Assembly (NCBI GenBank): GCA_964496275.1
Contig: CAZBYL010000066.1
Span: forward strand, 1-9,712
Direction: 5' to 3'
Source of the DNA: CAZBYL01 sp964496275
GTDB taxonomy: Bacteria > Synergistota > Synergistia > Synergistales > Synergistaceae
DNA: 9,712 nt
Notes under the pieces: generated by a model
What the model was told of the DNA's origin: nothing
Seen by the model: only the letters and a program-made list of their open reading frames with translations
Databases searched by the model: none
Part shown: positions 6,797-9,712 of the stretch, piece after piece
Layout of the letters: each line of letters starts with the position of its first letter
Numbering within the stretch: the stretch's first letter is position 1
Translations under genes and position numbers: made by a program

Positions 6797-6834
6797 ATAA
6801 CTCCGGGCCGCACAAAGTAACGGCCCAGAGTTAT
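6797..6834 (-). promoter_or_regulatory. Intercistronic hairpin between the oxidoreductase and its downstream partners
   Basis: In the 88-bp gap after the oxidoreductase stop, 6797-6810 pairs with 6821-6834 around a 10-nt loop. In minus-strand RNA all 14 positions pair, one as G-U (6804/6827); in plus-strand RNA that position would be a C-A mismatch, which supports function in the operon transcript. The stem is followed by UAUAUAGAGG rather than a U-run, so it is not a clean rho-independent terminator. It more likely acts as a partial terminator, processing site or 3' stabiliser letting the abundant enzyme be made in excess over the downstream genes. Confidence 0.65.
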
Positions 6835-6860
6835 TGAACTTTTAGAATATTTATTTTTTC

Positions 6861-9712
6861 CTAGAAGAACTTCTCTCCCGCGCCGCCGAGTGAGCGGAAG
6901 AAGTCAGGCTCGCCCTCGTATTTGACGGGGTTGGCCTTCATATCCTCAAGCTCTTCGTAGAGGTCTGAGCCGAGGAAGTACTTCTGCGGAACTTCGGGTT
7001 TTTCGCCCTTCGCTATCGCGTCGATTCCCGCCTTTACCTTCTGCGGTGTCGCGGGGATTTCGTGGATGCGCACACCGCATGCGTTGTTGATGGCATTAAG
7101 AACGGCAACGTGTCCCGAAGACTGGAACGCTTCGGATGCTCCCGATGAGCCGAAAGGTCCTACTTCATCGGGGCGCTCATAGTGAATTACGTTGATGACA
7201 TCGGGAATATCCTTGATATAGGGAACTCCGCTCGATGCTATATTGGTGTGCTTCTTGACGTCCTCATAAATTTCGCTGAGAGCGAAGCCTATGCTGTGGG
7301 AGATTCCGCCGAACGCCTGTCCGTTGACTGCCGCGAGGTTTCCGACCTTGCCCACGTCGTCCACGCATGTGAAGCGAACAACCGTCGTCTTGCCAGTTGC
7401 TGTGTCCACTTCGACTTCTGCCATGTTCAGGCAGTATGTGTATGAGGGGCTCGGATCGCCTATGCCTGTGTTCGGGTCGAGGCGGCAGAGTCCTTCTACA
7501 CTCGTGCAGGACCAGCTGCCTACGTACTTTGTCTCTATGCCTTCTGCCTTCATTTCGTCATAGGTGCGGAATGTGCCGTCGGGCTTTTTCATCGCGTTGA
7601 TGAGCTTGTCCGCCGCGGCCATTGTTGCTCTTCCGCTCATATAATGAGTGCGGCTCGCTCCCGACATGCCGCTGTCGGGGCAGAGCTTTGTGTCATTCTG
7701 TACGAGCTTTATCATATCTGGTGTGACACCAAGGGGCTTCAAAGCTTCGAGCGTCAGCATAAGAGAGCCTATGTCCCCACCCTGTCCGAGCTCCTGATAT
7801 GTATCATACTTTGTGAAGGTTCCGTCCGGGTTAAGTTCGATAGCTGCGGAAGCTTTGTCTGTCCCACCCTCTGTAACGTTGAATCCGCCCCATGCAAGGC
7901 CGACACCGCGGCGCTTTTCGCTCGTGCCTTCCGCCTTCGCTTCGGTTACTGCTTTATCATAGTATGGCTTCATTATATTCATCATCTCTTCCATGGGATA
8001 CTGGCGGAAGGGATAGCTGTTGATGTTTGTCTCTCCTGGACGGCCGATATTGCGGTAGCGGAATTCAAACGGGTCGATTCCCGCCTTCTCCGCAAGCATA
8101 TCCATAAGAGCTTCGCTCAGGGTGTATGCCTGAGGAGAGCCATAGCTGCGGTATGCCGTGCCGAAGTTGTGGTTCGTGTTGGCAACACGGCAGAGCCCTG
8201 CAACGTTTGGTATAGTGTAGGGGAAGAATGCAAAGCGTGCCTGCTTTGTGAAGCAGTCGTCGCCGCCCCATGAGTACGCACCGTGGTCAAGTCCGAATTC
8301 AAATTCGGCGGCTGTAAGCTTGCCGTTCTTGTCACATGCAAGGCGTCCGTTTGAGTGGCACGGGCAGCGTTTGCCGGAGAAGTGTTGGTGCTCCTCATAG
8401 CTCATGGAGAGAGCCACGGGTGCGTGCATTACCACCGCAGCTGCTCCCGCAAGGCAGAGGTCGCCCGCGTTTGTCGACCAGCCGAAGCTCGCTCCCGTCG
8501 GGTTCATCATGACACGGAGCTTTGATGTCGGGATGCCAAGGCAGTTTCCTATGCGGCTGATGGAGGAATAGACACCCTGAGACTTACACTGGAAAGTGAG
8601 CATATCGTCCTCGTCAAAATATGCCTGCACTGAGTCGCCTTCAATAGAGAGGTGCGGTTCGCGCGAAGAGTAGAAGCTGCCCTCTACACTGTACGGGGCT
8701 TCATCTATTACAGATGCGACCTTTGTCGGCTCTTCAAGTCCTACGCCCTTCAAGACGGGCTGTTTGCAGAAGATGTTCGGTGTGTCTTCGTGGATATTAA
8801 GAGCATCGGGCATGGCCGCTTCGAGGAAGCTAAGGTACTCGGGGAGTTTTTCTATCTCTACTTTGACCTTTGCCGCCGCTGCGCGCGCATGTTCCTTAGT
8901 ATCCGCGACAGCCAGCGCCACTACGTCGCCGTAGCGGAAAATCTTATCCTCCGCAAGAACCTTGCGGCTAGGAATTCTTACCGTGCTGCGCTCGTGGAAG
9001 TTCGCCTCAGCCATCACGTTTGTTCCGCCAACGGCCTTGAGCTCTTCTGCCGTAATAATTTTGGCTACGCCCGGCATCTTTGACGCTTCGTCGCTGTCTA
9101 TCTTGAGTATGCGCGCATGGTGAGCGAGGCGGGGCTGAACGATTGCCACGTGGTACGCAGCGGGCATCTTAAGCTCCTGGTCGTCGCCGTAGTCCGCAAG
9201 TCCACAGACCTTTGCCAGCGACGTCGGGCGCACGAGCGGCTTGCCGTAATATTCGCCGTCCGTCGGAAGTTTAACCTGTATATCTTCTATTGTAGCTTCG
9301 CCGCGCACAACCCTTGCGGCATCCATTACCGCGTCCACTATCTGCTTGTAGCCCGTGCAGCGGCATACGTTTCTGTGCTTGTGGAACCATTCGCGGACGT
9401 CCTCCCTCGTTGGATTATTGTTGGAAAGCAGCAGAGCGTAGGACGAAACGATAAATCCGGGCGTGCAGAATCCGCACTGCACAGCTCCGTTATTCATGAA
9501 AGCAACCTGAATCGGGTGGAGGTTGGAGGGAGTACCTATGCCTTCTACTGTGACAACCTTGCCGTACTCCTCTATTCTGCCCATTTTGCGCGTGCATGAG
9601 CGTACAAGCTCTCCGTTCAGCATGACAGTACAGGAACCGCAGACACCTATTCCGCAGCCGACCTTAACGCTTGTAAGTCCGAGACGCCTTAGAACATCCG
9701 CCAGTGAGTCCT
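6861..9712 (-). CDS. mop: Aldehyde oxidoreductase, xanthine dehydrogenase family (Mo-pterin, two [2Fe-2S]); 5' end cut by window edge
   Basis: Molybdenum hydroxylase with iron-sulfur and Mo domains in one chain, resembling Desulfovibrio gigas Mop. The frame stays open to the right edge, so the ATG at 9623 is internal: 29 further codons precede it and hold the first cluster motif. In visible numbering (949 residues) the plant-type [2Fe-2S] cysteines are C19, C24, C27, C39 and the second cluster C79, C82, C116, C118. Adding 21 gives exactly the D. gigas numbers (40/45/48/60 and 100/103/137/139), so about 21 residues are missing. The Mo domains follow, with GQGGDIG, SGASRTHYMSG and, near the end, FGSSGASE, whose Glu (about 860, codon 7131-7133) matches the catalytic base of the family. 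A tail of about 50 residues extends beyond the D. gigas end. The product probably oxidises aldehydes or N-heterocycles in the cytoplasm; substrate cannot be read. It is the first visible gene of the operon. The stop is TAG at 6861. Confidence 0.95.
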   Translation of the reverse strand, partial: DSLADVLRRLGLTSVKVGCGIGVCGSCTVMLNGELVRSCTRKMGRIEEYGKVVTVEGIGTPSNLHPIQVAFMNNGAVQCGFCTPGFIVSSYALLLSNNNPTREDVREWFHKHRNVCRCTGYKQIVDAVMDAARVVRGEATIEDIQVKLPTDGEYYGKPLVRPTSLAKVCGLADYGDDQELKMPAAYHVAIVQPRLAHHARILKIDSDEASKMPGVAKIITAEELKAVGGTNVMAEANFHERSTVRIPSRKVLAEDKIFRYGDVVALAVADTKEHARAAAAKVKVEIEKLPEYLSFLEAAMPDALNIHEDTPNIFCKQPVLKGVGLEEPTKVASVIDEAPYSVEGSFYSSREPHLSIEGDSVQAYFDEDDMLTFQCKSQGVYSSISRIGNCLGIPTSKLRVMMNPTGASFGWSTNAGDLCLAGAAAVVMHAPVALSMSYEEHQHFSGKRCPCHSNGRLACDKNGKLTAAEFEFGLDHGAYSWGGDDCFTKQARFAFFPYTIPNVAGLCRVANTNHNFGTAYRSYGSPQAYTLSEALMDMLAEKAGIDPFEFRYRNIGRPGETNINSYPFRQYPMEEMMNIMKPYYDKAVTEAKAEGTSEKRRGVGLAWGGFNVTEGGTDKASAAIELNPDGTFTKYDTYQELGQGGDIGSLMLTLEALKPLGVTPDMIKLVQNDTKLCPDSGMSGASRTHYMSGRATMAAADKLINAMKKPDGTFRTYDEMKAEGIETKYVGSWSCTSVEGLCRLDPNTGIGDPSPSYTYCLNMAEVEVDTATGKTTVVRFTCVDDVGKVGNLAAVNGQAFGGISHSIGFALSEIYEDVKKHTNIASSGVPYIKDIPDVINVIHYERPDEVGPFGSSGASEAFQSSGHVAVLNAINNACGVRIHEIPATPQKVKAGIDAIAKGEKPEVPQKYFLGSDLYEELEDMKANPVKYEGEPDFFRSLGGAGEKFF

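Noticed and set aside
5927..6820. 297-codon plus-strand open frame opposite the flavoprotein and C-GCAxxG genes
   Set aside because: It is antisense to two strongly supported genes, spans their junction, and shows no domain; it is a codon-bias shadow, as are the other long plus-strand frames between 2200 and 9600.
9540..9623. ATG at 9623 as the true start of the oxidoreductase
   Set aside because: It would delete the first [2Fe-2S] cysteines, which are encoded in the same open frame from 9712 to 9624.

Overview
The window is the 3' part of one long operon on the minus strand (about 9712 down to 735), followed by a roughly 730-base left end with no convincing protein gene but clear + strand RNA signals. 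The proteins (molybdenum hydroxylase, many-cluster flavoprotein, radical SAM enzyme, C-GCAxxG-C-C protein) indicate a strict anaerobe. The closest relatives I can recall are a gene set of Desulfovibrio vulgaris (DVU_1551-1559) and similar sets in other anaerobes such as Synergistota and Clostridia. I cannot fix the phylum from the sequence.

Layout in order of transcription (right to left): (1) a xanthine-dehydrogenase-family aldehyde oxidoreductase, cut by the right edge about 21 residues short of its start; (2) an 88-bp gap with a strong hairpin; (3) a C-GCAxxG-C-C redox protein; (4) a 757-residue flavoprotein fusing several [4Fe-4S] sites and two CCG domains; (5) a tiny two-CxxC redox protein overlapping it; (6) a Cys-rich radical SAM enzyme (TrsS type); (7) a SAM methyltransferase interrupted by an in-frame TAA and probably broken; (8) an AMP-dependent CoA ligase. 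From (3) onward gaps are 0-8 bp or genes overlap, so they are almost certainly co-transcribed and translationally coupled. The operon promoter lies outside the window.

How the parts may work together: the oxidoreductase oxidises an aldehyde or N-heterocycle at a Mo-pterin site and passes electrons through two [2Fe-2S] clusters. The flavoprotein/CCG protein and the two small Cys proteins look like an electron relay. The radical SAM enzyme and methyltransferase look like modification or maturation functions, and the CoA ligase could activate a carboxylate. This gene set recurs in anaerobes but its purpose is, to my knowledge, undescribed; it is the main candidate for a novel system here.

The left end (1-734) carries at least three + strand terminator-like hairpins spaced about 165-170 bases. 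A TTGACA-N18-TATAAT promoter begins a structured RNA of about 155 nt whose 5' end falls at the start of a predicted stem. A shared sequence module occurs in two successive units 166 bases apart. This looks like a small tandem array of structured non-coding RNAs facing the operon's 3' end.
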